Assembly (NCBI RefSeq): GCF_003355005.1
Contig: NZ_CP029985.1
Coordinates: forward strand, 2,626,501-2,690,500
Source of the DNA: Sphingomonas sp. FARSPH
Lineage (GTDB): Bacteria > Pseudomonadota > Alphaproteobacteria > Sphingomonadales > Sphingomonadaceae
Length of the DNA stretch: 64,000 nt
Reading direction: 5' to 3'
Shown: in pieces, positions 31,064-40,683 of the stretch
Layout: each line of letters begins with the position of its first letter
Numbering within the stretch: the first letter of the stretch is position 1
The notes under the pieces: model-generated
The model's input: the letters and a program-made list of their open reading frames with translations, nothing else
What the model was told of the DNA's origin: nothing
Database searches by the model: none
Position numbers and translations under genes: made by a program

Positions 31064-33859
31064 TCAGAAGCGCGAGCGCAGCGTCACGCCATAGGTCCGC
31101 GGTTCGGCGAGGAACGAGGCGAAGAGCGCGTTGCCGGCCGCATAGGTAGGCGAACCGAAACGCTGGACCTGCGACAGGCTGCCCGCGCCCTGGAACGGTG
31201 CGGCAAAGGCGACCTGTTGGTAGTTGGTATCGAGAATATTCTGTCCCCAGAACTCGATCGCCCAATGCTGATCGCGGCCGCGGATACCGATGCGCGCATT
31301 GACGAGGACGTAGCCGTCCTGGATCTTCTCGGCGAACAGGTCGGAGCCGGTGTTGTAATCGCTGGTCATGCGGCCATCGACGTAGAACAGGGCGGTCAGA
31401 CCGTTCGTGCCGACCCGCGGCGTGAACGTCGCCGAGGACGTCACCGTGTGACGCGGCGCGTTCGACATCTGGCTGCCCGGCAGCAGAAAGAGCGCGTTGT
31501 TGAGCGCCTCCCCCGAATCGCTGCCGACCAGATTGTTACGATATTGCGTGTGGGCGTAGGTGTAGCCGAGATTGAAGGCGAGATCGGGGGTCGGATAGGC
31601 ACCCGCCTCCAGCTCGAACCCCTGCGTGACGACGCCCGCCTTGACCTTGCCCGTGCAGGCGCCGGTGGAGGCGGAATCGTCCTGGTCCGCGCCGTTCAGC
31701 GACGTGCTGCACGATCCGATGTTCTGGACGATATAGTTGGTGCCGTTGAACGTGTTGAGCTGGAAGTTCTTGAACGCCGAACGGAAGGCGGCGAGGTTCG
31801 CGGTGAATTTCGGCGTCGCATATTTCACGCCGACCTCGAACGCCTGCACCGTTTCCGGGTCGAAGCGCAGGTTGCTGGCGCTCGACGCGGTCGGCGTCGC
31901 GAACACGGTCGCCGACAGATCGGACCGGTCGAGGTTATAGCCGCCCGCTTTATACCCGCGCGCGTAGGAGGCGTAGAGCAACGTGCTGGGCACGGGCTTC
32001 CACGACAGCACCGACGTGCCGGTGAACTGGCCCTCGCGGATCGAGTCCTTGATCGGGACGCCGGTCAGCGCGGACGTCGAATTGCCCGTGCAGGTCAGCG
32101 TGATGATCCCGCCGATCAGCGGCTTGAGCGCCGCGGGCACCGCCGCGCTGGCGAGCAGCGGGCTGAGCGCGGCCTGCTGCGCCGGGCAGACGGTATTGTT
32201 GTTGTTGAAGCTGGCGTTCAACGACTTGTGCTCGTTGGTGTAGCGCAGGCCGCCGGTGATGCTCAGCGTATCCGTGATGCGGAAGATGTTGTGCGTGAAA
32301 AAGGCGTAGTTTTCGCTCGTCTGGTCGTAGGTGTCGCGGATCGAGCCGACGGTGTTGACCGTGCTCAGCCGGTCGATGCCCGGCAAGAGGAACGCCGCCG
32401 CAGCGCCGAGCCCCGCGCCGACCGCCTGTCGGCCGGTCGCCCCGCCCAGCGCGGCGAGCGGGGTGGTGCCGAGACAGCCCGGCTTGGTCGGATCACGCAG
32501 CGCGGCGAGCGGGTTGATCGTGGCGACGATGCGGCACGCCGCGAAGGCGCCATATTGCGATCCGAACTTCAGGTTGTCGGCGACGATCAGGTCCTCGTGC
32601 GCGTAATAGCCGCCGATCAGCCAGTCGAGTTTGTTATTGAACAGACCGCCGCTGAGCCGCGTTTCCTGCGTGAAGGTGTGGAACTGGCGATAGGCATTGC
32701 CGTCGTCGGGGCGATAGCCGATGTCGACGTTGCTATAATCGATGTCCGCCGCGCCGCCCGACTTGTATTCGCGATAGGCGGTGATCGAGATGAGCTGCGT
32801 CTGGCCGATGTTCCAGCCGATGCGTGCCGAGCCGCCGTAATCCTTCGTCACGTTGGCATAGGCGCGGCCCGGCGTGTTGGCGATCTGGCGGTTGTACGGA
32901 TTGCCGTCGCTCGGCAGCACGCCGCCCAGGCTCTGCAGGATCTGGACGATGCGGTTGCCGTTCGGGTTGATCGTGAAGTCGCCGGGGACGCCGGGCGTCG
33001 GGTCGAGCTTCTCGCGCGTGTCGATATAGACCGCGCCGCAGCACTTTTCGTTGCGCCAGGTGTAATCGCCGATCAGGCGGACCGAGAAGGTCGACGACGG
33101 CTTGAAGAACAGCTGGCCGCGGACGAAGTATCGGTTGCGGTCGTTATAGTCGGTGTTGTTGACGACATCGTGGTAGAAGCCGTCACGCTTGCCGAACACG
33201 CCGTCGAGGCGAAAGGCGAGCGTGTCCTTGATGATCGGTCCGGTCAGTGCACCCGCCAGACGGACGGCGTTGTAATTGCCGTAGCTCGCCTCGCCATAGC
33301 CGCCGAAGTCGAACGAGGGATATTTGGTGTAGATGCTGATCGCGCCCGCCGACGAATTGCGCCCCGACAGCGTGCCCTGCGGCCCGCGCAGCACCTCGAT
33401 CCGGTCGACCTCGCCCAGATCGTTGAGGCCCGAGCCCGTGCGGCTGCGATAGACGCCGTCGATGAACACCGCGACTGAGCTTTCGAGGCCAGGGTTGTCG
33501 CCGACCGTGCCGATGCCGCGCAGCCGCGCCGTGGCATTGGCTTCCGATCCGGTCGACGAGACGATCAGCGACGGCGCGAGCTGCGCCATCTGGCGGATGT
33601 CGGTCGCGCCCGAATTCTGCAGCGCGGCGGTGCCATAGGCGCTGACCGCGATCGGCACGTTCGACAGGCGTTCGGAACGGCGCGTCGCGGTGACGATGAT
33701 GTCGGACGTGTTCTTCGACGGCGCGTCCGCGCTCGCCTTGTCGGCATTCTTGTCCGCTTCCTTGCCCGACGGCAACGTGCCGCGCAGCCCCTGCGCGCCC
33801 GCCGGTGCAACGATTGCCGCGCATGCCGTTGCGGCCAGCAGATACCCCCAATTACGCAT
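31064..33859 (-). CDS. TonB-dependent outer-membrane receptor
   Basis: The 931-residue protein has a signal peptide (MRNWGYLLAATACAAIVAPA), a TonB-box-like DIIVTATRRSERLSN segment and a plug domain containing VDRIEVLRGPQGTLSGRNSS and AGAISIYTKYPS. The rest is a 22-strand beta-barrel ending in SRF, the C-terminal aromatic expected for BAM recognition. It sits in one transcriptional block with GH127 and GH27 glycoside hydrolases upstream and a chemoreceptor downstream, so a carbohydrate substrate is plausible. No SusD-like partner is present, as usual for proteobacteria. Confidence 0.93.
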   Translation of the reverse strand: MRNWGYLLAATACAAIVAPAGAQGLRGTLPSGKEADKNADKASADAPSKNTSDIIVTATRRSERLSNVPIAVSAYGTAALQNSGATDIRQMAQLAPSLIVSSTGSEANATARLRGIGTVGDNPGLESSVAVFIDGVYRSRTGSGLNDLGEVDRIEVLRGPQGTLSGRNSSAGAISIYTKYPSFDFGGYGEASYGNYNAVRLAGALTGPIIKDTLAFRLDGVFGKRDGFYHDVVNNTDYNDRNRYFVRGQLFFKPSSTFSVRLIGDYTWRNEKCCGAVYIDTREKLDPTPGVPGDFTINPNGNRIVQILQSLGGVLPSDGNPYNRQIANTPGRAYANVTKDYGGSARIGWNIGQTQLISITAYREYKSGGAADIDYSNVDIGYRPDDGNAYRQFHTFTQETRLSGGLFNNKLDWLIGGYYAHEDLIVADNLKFGSQYGAFAACRIVATINPLAALRDPTKPGCLGTTPLAALGGATGRQAVGAGLGAAAAFLLPGIDRLSTVNTVGSIRDTYDQTSENYAFFTHNIFRITDTLSITGGLRYTNEHKSLNASFNNNNTVCPAQQAALSPLLASAAVPAALKPLIGGIITLTCTGNSTSALTGVPIKDSIREGQFTGTSVLSWKPVPSTLLYASYARGYKAGGYNLDRSDLSATVFATPTASSASNLRFDPETVQAFEVGVKYATPKFTANLAAFRSAFKNFQLNTFNGTNYIVQNIGSCSTSLNGADQDDSASTGACTGKVKAGVVTQGFELEAGAYPTPDLAFNLGYTYAHTQYRNNLVGSDSGEALNNALFLLPGSQMSNAPRHTVTSSATFTPRVGTNGLTALFYVDGRMTSDYNTGSDLFAEKIQDGYVLVNARIGIRGRDQHWAIEFWGQNILDTNYQQVAFAAPFQGAGSLSQVQRFGSPTYAAGNALFASFLAEPRTYGVTLRSRF

Positions 33860-33987
33860 CGATGTCGTCCCACCCCTGGTTGGCTATGTGTCGGGGTCGG
33901 GATGTGCGGCGCAAATGCTCAAGGACGCGTTAACCGCGCGACGGAAAGGTCGGTTATCGAGCTTTTAGCCGAATCGGGTCGGCGTCC

Positions 33988-35328
33988 TCAGCGGGGCGAC
34001 AGGCGGTAGAGGCCCGCGCCGTGCGGCGCGATGCGACGGGCGAACCGGCCGCCCGTTGCACCGTCGTCGCGTCGCGCCCAAAGGTCGCGGACCCCGGCGC
34101 CCCGAAGGCCGACCATCGCCAGAGGCAGGACGACATCGCGCGCCTCCTTGCCGATGTTGAACAGCGCCAGATAGGTATCGCCGTTTACCGCCTTCGCCGA
34201 CCAGATCCGCGTCGAATCGGCAACGAAATGCGGGCGGTTTTCGCGAGACGCCTGGTTGACCGCGATCACTTCGGGGTTGGTGAGCAGTGCGATCGTCGCA
34301 TCGTCGAGATGCCGCAGATCGCCGCCCATGATCAGCGGCGAGCGGGCGATCGACCACAGGGTCATCAGCGTGCGCTGTTCGTCAGGGGTGAAGCGCGTGT
34401 CGCGCGCGCCCATCGCGAGTCGCCCCAGCGGCAGCATGTCCGCATCCGGCCAGCGGCCGTCGCCCATATAGGGGTTCCAGTTCTCCAGCCGGACGAACTG
34501 CGCCTCTAGCAACGCCCAGTCGTCCCAGAAATCGTCGGAGATGCGCCAAATATGCGCGTGGCGGCGGGCGTGGTCGCCGCGCACCACCGGCGTCTCGCCG
34601 GGCGACATGCTGAGGAGCATCGGCCGGCCGCAGCGTGCGATCGCGCGGGCGATCCCCTCGATCTCCGGCGCATGCGTGTCATAGGGGCGGCTGAGGTCGT
34701 CGACCTTGACGAAATCGACGCCCCAGCGCGCATATTCGGCGAAGACGCCGTCGTAATAGGCCTGCGCGCCTGGCTTGGTCATGTCGACGCCGTACATGTC
34801 GACGTTCCACGAGCAGGTGCTCGACGTGTCGGCGATGTCGCGCGCGCGATAGGGCGTGCCGAAGACGGGCAGGTTGGCTTTCACCGCGGCGCGAGGAATG
34901 CCGCGCATGCGATGGATGCCGAAACGCAGGCCTATCGCGTGGACGTCGCGCGCGATGCGGGTGAAGCCGGTGCCGTCGGTGGCGGACGGGAAGCGCACCG
35001 GGTCGGGCTGGAACCGGCCGAAGCCGTCCATCACCGGCACGATGTCGTCGTTATACTGGTAACCCCTGGCGCGCGGATCATACCATTGGTGGTCGATCGT
35101 GAAGATGTCGTAGCCCGCCGGGCGGAGCACGCGCGCCATGATCGCCGCGGTCTCGCGCGCCTCAGCCTCCGTGATCGTCACCGCGAAGCTGTTCCAACTG
35201 TTCCATCCCATCGGCGGTGTCGGCGCGAGTGCCGGGCCAGCGGCAGCCGACGCGCCGCCCGCGACGGCGGAAATTGCGGGAAGGGCGGCCGCGGCGCCCA
35301 GCACCGTACGGCGCGATGGCGGGGTCAT
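33988..35328 (-). CDS. Tat-exported GH27 glycoside hydrolase
   Basis: The 446-residue protein has a twin-arginine signal (SRRTVLGAAAALPAI) and the GH27 fold, with PPMGWNSWNSFAVTITEAEA near the start. The nucleophile is D210 in VDFVKVDDLS, and the acid/base is likely D265 or D266 in WRISDDFWDDW. GH27 is mostly alpha-galactosidase, but the substrate-contact pair seen as Asp-Asp in classical enzymes reads D79-H80 here (TIDHQWYDP). The enzyme belongs to the subgroup with FGIHRMRGIPRAAVK, which may include beta-L-arabinopyranosidase activity. It overlaps GH127 by TGATG. Confidence 0.9.
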   Translation of the reverse strand: MTPPSRRTVLGAAAALPAISAVAGGASAAAGPALAPTPPMGWNSWNSFAVTITEAEARETAAIMARVLRPAGYDIFTIDHQWYDPRARGYQYNDDIVPVMDGFGRFQPDPVRFPSATDGTGFTRIARDVHAIGLRFGIHRMRGIPRAAVKANLPVFGTPYRARDIADTSSTCSWNVDMYGVDMTKPGAQAYYDGVFAEYARWGVDFVKVDDLSRPYDTHAPEIEGIARAIARCGRPMLLSMSPGETPVVRGDHARRHAHIWRISDDFWDDWALLEAQFVRLENWNPYMGDGRWPDADMLPLGRLAMGARDTRFTPDEQRTLMTLWSIARSPLIMGGDLRHLDDATIALLTNPEVIAVNQASRENRPHFVADSTRIWSAKAVNGDTYLALFNIGKEARDVVLPLAMVGLRGAGVRDLWARRDDGATGGRFARRIAPHGAGLYRLSPR

Positions 35329-37685
35329 CAGGCGTGTTCCTTCGACGGGGCCGCATCGTCTGCGGTCAGCATACGGATTTCGTAGACGACGGCGTCGCCG
35401 CGCGTCGCGGTGAGGTCGATCGTGGCGCGCGCCTTGCCCTGTTCGCCGACGGGCGGCAGCGGGTGGTCGATCGCGACGAAGCGGTCGACCGGCGGACCGG
35501 CATAGCTCACGCTGCCGATCGGCGTGCCGTCCGCGCTGATCGACACGGCGCGATCGGTGTCGCGCCCCCAGACCAGCAGCCGGACCATTGCGGTGCCGGG
35601 GCGACGCGCGAGCGACAGCGACAGCGTGTCGCCCGCCCGGATGTGGCGGGCAGAGCGGCCGTTCCAGTTCACGGCCTCGCTGCTGCCGGGCGCGACGTCA
35701 TGGTCGCGTTCGGGCTGCATCTCGCCGAGGTACAGTGTGTCGACGGTGCGGCGCGCCAGCATCTGTCGTTCCGCCTGCTCGCGCACATAGCCTGCGCGCG
35801 CCGTCGTCCAGGCGGCGGCGGTGAAGGTGGGCAGGTAGACTGCAGCGCGCCGATTCCATTGCGAATAGAACGGCCGGAACGCCAGCTGTTCGCCCAGCGC
35901 GCCGCGCGCGGTGAAGCCGTGCGGCGTGCCGTTACGGGTCAGTGCCGCGGTCGCCGGTCCATCCGACAGCAGCGCCGGCCCCAGCCCGTCGAAGGGCGCC
36001 GATTGCGGCGCCAGGTCTGCCGCGAGCACCAGGGGGCCGTTGACGAAGGCGACGATCGACGGATCGTCCGGCGTCGCTTCGGCGGTCAGGCGCATCGGCA
36101 ATGTCAGGCGGACGGTGTCGCCCGCCCGCCAGCGCCGCGCGATCACGGCATAACCGTTGCGCATCGTCGCGACTGCGGGCGTACCGTTGACCGTCAGCGT
36201 CGGCCCCTGCGCCCATTCCGGCAAGCGCAGCGCGATCGCGGTCGCGCGCATCGGCGCGCGGCGGATGGTCAGCGTCGCCTCACCGATGTGCGGCATGCCG
36301 GTGTCGAGCCGCGCCGCGATACCCCGTTCGGGCCAGTCGAGCTCGCTCGGGATATAGAGGTTAAGGTACAGCGTCGCCGCATCCGCCCACCAGATGGAAT
36401 CGGCGTGCTTGGCGTGGCTTTCCATGCCGGATCCGACGCAGCACCAGAAGCTGTCCTCCGCGCTGGAATAGACGCGCCGCGCCCCGGCGGCGAGCGGCAT
36501 GAAATAGACGAAGCGGCCGGTGTCGGGGTTCTGATGCGCGAGGATGTGGTTGAGCTGGACCCGTTCGTAATAATCGAACCAGCGCGCATCCGTGTCCCAA
36601 CTGTACAGATGCCGCGTCAGCTTGAGCATATTGTAGCTGTTGCACGCTTCGCACGTCGCATCGGTGATATGCGGGGACAGTTGGTCCCGCGGGCCGAAAT
36701 GCTCGCGATCGGAGTTGCCGCCGATGACGTAGCTGTGATGCCGGGTCACCGCCGCGTGGAAGAAGCGCGCCGCGGCCGCCTGGCGCGGAGCATCGGTCAG
36801 TTCGTACAGGCGCGCAAGGCCGATCACCTTGGGAATCTGCGTGTTGGCATGCAGCCCGGCGAGCTGGTCGCGGCCATCGGCGAGCGGGTCGAGCACGGCC
36901 TTGTGTCTGATCTTCTCCGCGAGACGCAGCCAGCGGGCATCGCCGGTCAGCGCATAGGTTTCGGCATAGCTTTCGTTGAGACCGCCGTGTTCGGCGCGCA
37001 GCACCTGCTGCATCTGCGCGTCGCTGAGCGGTTCGAGGACGCCGGCCAGATAGGTCGCCAGCCCGATGAGCACCGGCATCGCACGCGGATTGCCCGCGAG
37101 CCGGTGCGCGTCGAGCAGCCCGGCATGCACCTTGTGCCAGGTATACAGCGGCACCCACCCGTCGTTGAGGTCGAAGCCCTGCGTGCGGATGTCGCCGCGG
37201 CGGATCTCCTCGAAGATGATCTTGCCGTCGATCGAGCGGCCGTCGCGGTCCACTGTGGTCCCGCCGCAATATCCGTCGCCATGCGCGGCCTGAATCCGCG
37301 CCATCTCGGCGAGCGCATGGTCGAGCGTTGCCGCGACCGCCGCGTCGCCCGTATTGGCGATCGTCAGCGCGCAGGCGGAGAGCCAGTGGCCCAGGCTGTG
37401 CCCGGCGATCCCCTGCGCCTCCCACCCGCCATAGCGTGGCTTGGGCGGGGTCAGCCCGGCCGAGACGTAGAAATTGTGCAGCAGGCGTTCGGGAGCGAGC
37501 GCGAGCAGGTAACGACGGTTGGCGGCGAAGGCGTCGGCGAAGGGCGAGGGAGTGAGACGGACGTGGCGGGCCGGTACCGGTTCGACCCGGCGCGTGTTCG
37601 GCGCAGGCCATGCCGCCAGTACGGGCGTGCCGATCGTGGCCAGGCCGGCCCCGGCAAGGAGCCTTCGACGCGTCCACGCCAACAT
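35328..37685 (-). CDS. GH127 beta-L-arabinofuranosidase
   Basis: The 785-residue protein has a signal-type N terminus (RRRLLAGAGLATIGTPVLAA) and the GH127 (DUF1680) fold: an alpha/alpha barrel followed by beta domains. The family's zinc and nucleophile residues are visible: E346 and C348 in TCEACNSYNMLKL and C415-C416 in FWCCVGSGMESHAK, corresponding to Glu338, Cys340, Cys417 and Cys418 of the Bifidobacterium HypBA1 enzyme. The catalytic acid is likely in AEHGGLNESYAETY. The ATG at 37685 has AGGAGAGG immediately before it; the upstream GTG lacks one. It probably removes beta-L-arabinofuranose from plant glycans. Confidence 0.9.
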   Translation of the reverse strand: MLAWTRRRLLAGAGLATIGTPVLAAWPAPNTRRVEPVPARHVRLTPSPFADAFAANRRYLLALAPERLLHNFYVSAGLTPPKPRYGGWEAQGIAGHSLGHWLSACALTIANTGDAAVAATLDHALAEMARIQAAHGDGYCGGTTVDRDGRSIDGKIIFEEIRRGDIRTQGFDLNDGWVPLYTWHKVHAGLLDAHRLAGNPRAMPVLIGLATYLAGVLEPLSDAQMQQVLRAEHGGLNESYAETYALTGDARWLRLAEKIRHKAVLDPLADGRDQLAGLHANTQIPKVIGLARLYELTDAPRQAAAARFFHAAVTRHHSYVIGGNSDREHFGPRDQLSPHITDATCEACNSYNMLKLTRHLYSWDTDARWFDYYERVQLNHILAHQNPDTGRFVYFMPLAAGARRVYSSAEDSFWCCVGSGMESHAKHADSIWWADAATLYLNLYIPSELDWPERGIAARLDTGMPHIGEATLTIRRAPMRATAIALRLPEWAQGPTLTVNGTPAVATMRNGYAVIARRWRAGDTVRLTLPMRLTAEATPDDPSIVAFVNGPLVLAADLAPQSAPFDGLGPALLSDGPATAALTRNGTPHGFTARGALGEQLAFRPFYSQWNRRAAVYLPTFTAAAWTTARAGYVREQAERQMLARRTVDTLYLGEMQPERDHDVAPGSSEAVNWNGRSARHIRAGDTLSLSLARRPGTAMVRLLVWGRDTDRAVSISADGTPIGSVSYAGPPVDRFVAIDHPLPPVGEQGKARATIDLTATRGDAVVYEIRMLTADDAAPSKEHA

Positions 37686-37754
37686 GCGACCTCTCCTCAC
37701 TCGGGCCGCCCGCGCCGGACGATCCGTTCCGAGCTACCGCGCCTATTATGTCAG

Positions 37755-37781
37755 ACTATAGTTACGTTATCAGCGCGTCAA
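37755..37781 (-). promoter_or_regulatory. Candidate promoter of the GH127-GH27-TonB operon
   Basis: Read leftward, TTGACG (37781-37776) and TATAGT (37760-37755) are separated by 15 bp, close to sigma-70 spacing. The region upstream of the GH127 start also includes a run of nine G's at 37783-37791. This is a motif guess without footprint evidence. Confidence 0.35.
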
Positions 37782-37882
37782 CGGGGGGGGGAGCGGATGA
37801 AAGGGCGCACGGGACCGGGTGTCATCACCATAAATCAGACAAGACCCTAAGGCTTGCTGCCAGTGCGCATTTCGTCCCGATT

Positions 37883-40246
37883 TCACGGTATAGTTGTCGC
37901 GACCACCGTCTCCGGCGCGTCGCGCAGTCGCAGGTAGAGGATATGCCCCGACGGGCGCGGCAGCGGGATCGCATCGCCGACGAAGCCGGGCGGCAGGGCG
38001 ATCGCCTTCATAAGGTCGGGCGTGTCGCCGAGCGCAGCGATCAGGAACAGGTCGCGCCCGGCAAGCGTGCAGTCGCCGTTCGCCGCGGGACAATTGAGGC
38101 GGGTGAGGACGGGCAGGCGCACGGTGCGCGCCAGCGGCTGCCAGTCGCCGATGGCCTCGCCCGCGCGGACGCGATAGCGCAGTGCGCCCGTGGTGGCGGG
38201 CCCCAGCAGGTCGCGCGGCACGAAACGCGCGACGAGGATATCGCCCTCGACGCGCTGCAACGCGCCCGACGCGGCGGTCAGCGTGGCGGTCGCATCGTCG
38301 GATGCGATCTCGACCGCGTCGACGGGTGCCGCCCCGCCGGCGATCCGGAACGACACCGCCAGCGTCCCGTCGACCGGGACCAACGCCGGCGGCAACGTCA
38401 TCGCCAGTGCGCCCTGCGGCGCGGCGAGGGTCGCGGCACGATGGACGATCGTCGCGACCGGGCGGGGCGGGGCGATCGTGACGGCGACGCTCGCCTTGCG
38501 CCCGTCGCGCAGGTGGACGATCGCGCTCGGCGTATCGCCGGCGACCGCGGGCGTGTCGCTCGCCAGGGTCAGCCGGTCGCCTTTGTCGCCGCGCGTCAGC
38601 GCACCGGCGGTGAAACGCTGGCCGCCGAGATCGAGCCCGACGACCTGGTCCAGCCGCGCGCCCCCGAGCACGCCGTCACGGTCACCGGCGTGGATCGTGA
38701 AGCGATCGAGCCGGCTCGCCTCGCCGCGTGCGGTCAGCGCGACATCGGTGGTGGTGGTGGCGCCGTAGCGGCTTACCGCCAGCGTGATCGCGCCGGGCTT
38801 GACGCCCGCCAGGGGCAGATCGGTTTCGATCCGGTCGGGCGCAGCGACCTTCCACGTCAGCGCCCGCGTCTCGCCGCCAGGCAGGGTCATCGTGAGGCCG
38901 GACACGCAGGCGGGCGCGGTGCCGACCAGTGCCAGCGGCTGATCGCGGCCGACGACGACCGCGGCATCGGGCGTCGGGGTCCAGCGGCCGTCGCCGTCGA
39001 CTTGCACCGGCAGGCGCGGGCCGGTGAACGGGTCGAACCCCCAGTTTCCTTGCAGCACCGCCTGCCGGATCGCACCCACCGCGGGCATGGGCGTTCCGGG
39101 GGCAAGGCGCACGCCGCCATGCTCGGCATCGGACACGATCGGCAGGTCGGCGCTGCGCCCGCTCTCACCGACGACATGCAGGCGAAGGTCGCGCGCATAG
39201 TCGGTGGCGAACAGCAATGAGGCATCGTCGACGGGCAGCACTGCATCGGCGCGCGCGAGACAGACGGGAGCAGGGGATGCCGCGCGCCACACCGGCGCGG
39301 GCGCCGCGCCGATCGGCGGCAGCGGCGCGACCAGCACCGATCGGGGATTCTGGAACGACGGCGCGCTGTTGAGCAGCAGATGCGTGCGGTCGCCGCGGCC
39401 CAGCGCCATCGTCGGCAGATATTGATATTGCGCGCTGCGAAACGCGCCGAACAGCTTCGCGACGTCGCGGATGAGGCCGATATACGGGCTGTAATAGCCC
39501 GCGCCGCCCTCCGGCGTCGCCGCGACCTGATAGGCGAGGTCGACCGGCGCGCCGGTCAGCGTATCGGTCAGCGTCGCGCCGCGCTGCGCGTTGAGCACCA
39601 GGTCGTCGCGATTCTGCGTCAGGCATTCCGCCTGCTGGTCGCGCGGGCGCGCCAGACAATCCGCGTTGAACTTGATGCGCAGCATGCTGGCCAGCGTCGG
39701 CGCCGCCTTGCCCAGCCGGTCCGGGTCGCTGTCGCCGATCCGGCCGATCGCGGTGACGAACGTATCCAGTCGTGCGCGGTCGAGCGATGCCTGATACAGG
39801 TCCTGCGCCGCGCGCACGAACACGCCGGGCCGCCCGCGCACAGCGCCCCGCACCGCGTCGAAACCGCCGCCGGCTTCGGGCGCGAGCAGCAGCACCGCCT
39901 GACGCGCGCCCTCCGGCACCGCGATGTCGAGCGTGTCTTTCTTCCGCTTCCAGCTTTCGACCGCGTAGAACCAGTCCTTGGGTGGCGGATTGGTCGCGCC
40001 GCGCAGGAAGGCGATCATCAGCACGTAATGCGCCGCCTGGTCCGCGGGCAGCATCGCGCGGGCGACGAGCCGGTCGCCGGGTTGCAGCGAGGGCACCGCC
40101 GACAGCGGCAGCGCGCGGTCGCCGCGATGGACGACGACCGAGACGTCGGGGCCGGCGAGGTCGAAGCCGTTGCCCTGCGCCGGGAGGTCGGCGGGTGCGG
40201 CGAACAGGGCGACGGCGGCAAGGACGCGAACGATCGGGCGGGCCAT
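37883..40246 (-). CDS. Large secreted protein of unknown function
   Basis: The 787-residue protein has a signal peptide (ARPIVRVLAAVALFAAPADL). The mature part is beta-rich and Asp/Gly-rich with no clear catalytic motif. It contains segments such as SVVVHRGDRALPLSAVPSLQ, PKDWFYAVESWKRKKDTLDI, DAVRGAVRGRPGVFVRAA and DCTLAGRDLFLIAALGD. It may be a multi-domain beta-sandwich adhesin-like or enzyme-accessory protein. It lies between the GH127 locus and an RNase H-like gene and has its own start; I see no obvious partner. Confidence 0.65.
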   Translation of the reverse strand: MARPIVRVLAAVALFAAPADLPAQGNGFDLAGPDVSVVVHRGDRALPLSAVPSLQPGDRLVARAMLPADQAAHYVLMIAFLRGATNPPPKDWFYAVESWKRKKDTLDIAVPEGARQAVLLLAPEAGGGFDAVRGAVRGRPGVFVRAAQDLYQASLDRARLDTFVTAIGRIGDSDPDRLGKAAPTLASMLRIKFNADCLARPRDQQAECLTQNRDDLVLNAQRGATLTDTLTGAPVDLAYQVAATPEGGAGYYSPYIGLIRDVAKLFGAFRSAQYQYLPTMALGRGDRTHLLLNSAPSFQNPRSVLVAPLPPIGAAPAPVWRAASPAPVCLARADAVLPVDDASLLFATDYARDLRLHVVGESGRSADLPIVSDAEHGGVRLAPGTPMPAVGAIRQAVLQGNWGFDPFTGPRLPVQVDGDGRWTPTPDAAVVVGRDQPLALVGTAPACVSGLTMTLPGGETRALTWKVAAPDRIETDLPLAGVKPGAITLAVSRYGATTTTDVALTARGEASRLDRFTIHAGDRDGVLGGARLDQVVGLDLGGQRFTAGALTRGDKGDRLTLASDTPAVAGDTPSAIVHLRDGRKASVAVTIAPPRPVATIVHRAATLAAPQGALAMTLPPALVPVDGTLAVSFRIAGGAAPVDAVEIASDDATATLTAASGALQRVEGDILVARFVPRDLLGPATTGALRYRVRAGEAIGDWQPLARTVRLPVLTRLNCPAANGDCTLAGRDLFLIAALGDTPDLMKAIALPPGFVGDAIPLPRPSGHILYLRLRDAPETVVATTIP

Positions 40247-40317
40247 GGTCGCGTCTTTACCCGCCGAACCGGGGCAGGGCCATGGCGGGATCATGACAAA
40301 ACGGTCGCGCGGGAGGC

Positions 40318-40683
40318 TCAGCGCGCGTGCAGTCGGGCGAGCGCGATGCCGGCGAGATTCTGTGTCCGCTTGACGTAGCGGATGCGCCAGCGGCCACCCA
40401 TGCCGTGCAGCGCGTCGCGATGCGCCCGGTACGCGGGCGGGCAGCGGACCTTGCCCGTCGCCTGCGCGATCACCGCGGCGGCGTCGCCGAGCAGCACGGC
40501 ATCGTCCCAACCCTCCGCCTGCGCCAGCGTCGCGGCGGCGATGAGCGCGCGCCATTCCGCTTCCATGCTGGTGCCCGGCCCCAGCGCGCGGCAGATGTGG
40601 CTCTTCCCCGCCGCGACGACCGCGGTCTCCATGCCCGCGGGGCGCAAGCCGCCGTCGAAGAACAGCTTCACGCGATCCGCCAT
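40318..40683 (-). CDS. RNase H-fold protein
   Basis: The 121-residue protein has the RNase HI core acidic residues in order: D in KLFFDGGLRPAG, E in TSMEAEWRALIAA and D in LLGDAAAVIAQA. The C-terminal segment with the fourth acidic residue (RTQNLAGIALARL in the family position) has Asn in place of the usual Asp, so activity is uncertain. Such proteins are found in many bacteria as small RNase H-like domains without the HBD. It overlaps the pseudouridine synthase end by 16 bp. Confidence 0.72.
   Translation of the reverse strand: MADRVKLFFDGGLRPAGMETAVVAAGKSHICRALGPGTSMEAEWRALIAAATLAQAEGWDDAVLLGDAAAVIAQATGKVRCPPAYRAHRDALHGMGGRWRIRYVKRTQNLAGIALARLHAR

Noticed and set aside
35217..37850. 877-residue rightward frame over GH127
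   Set aside because: It is antisense to GH127, whose catalytic Glu and Cys residues and ribosome-binding site are intact on the minus strand.
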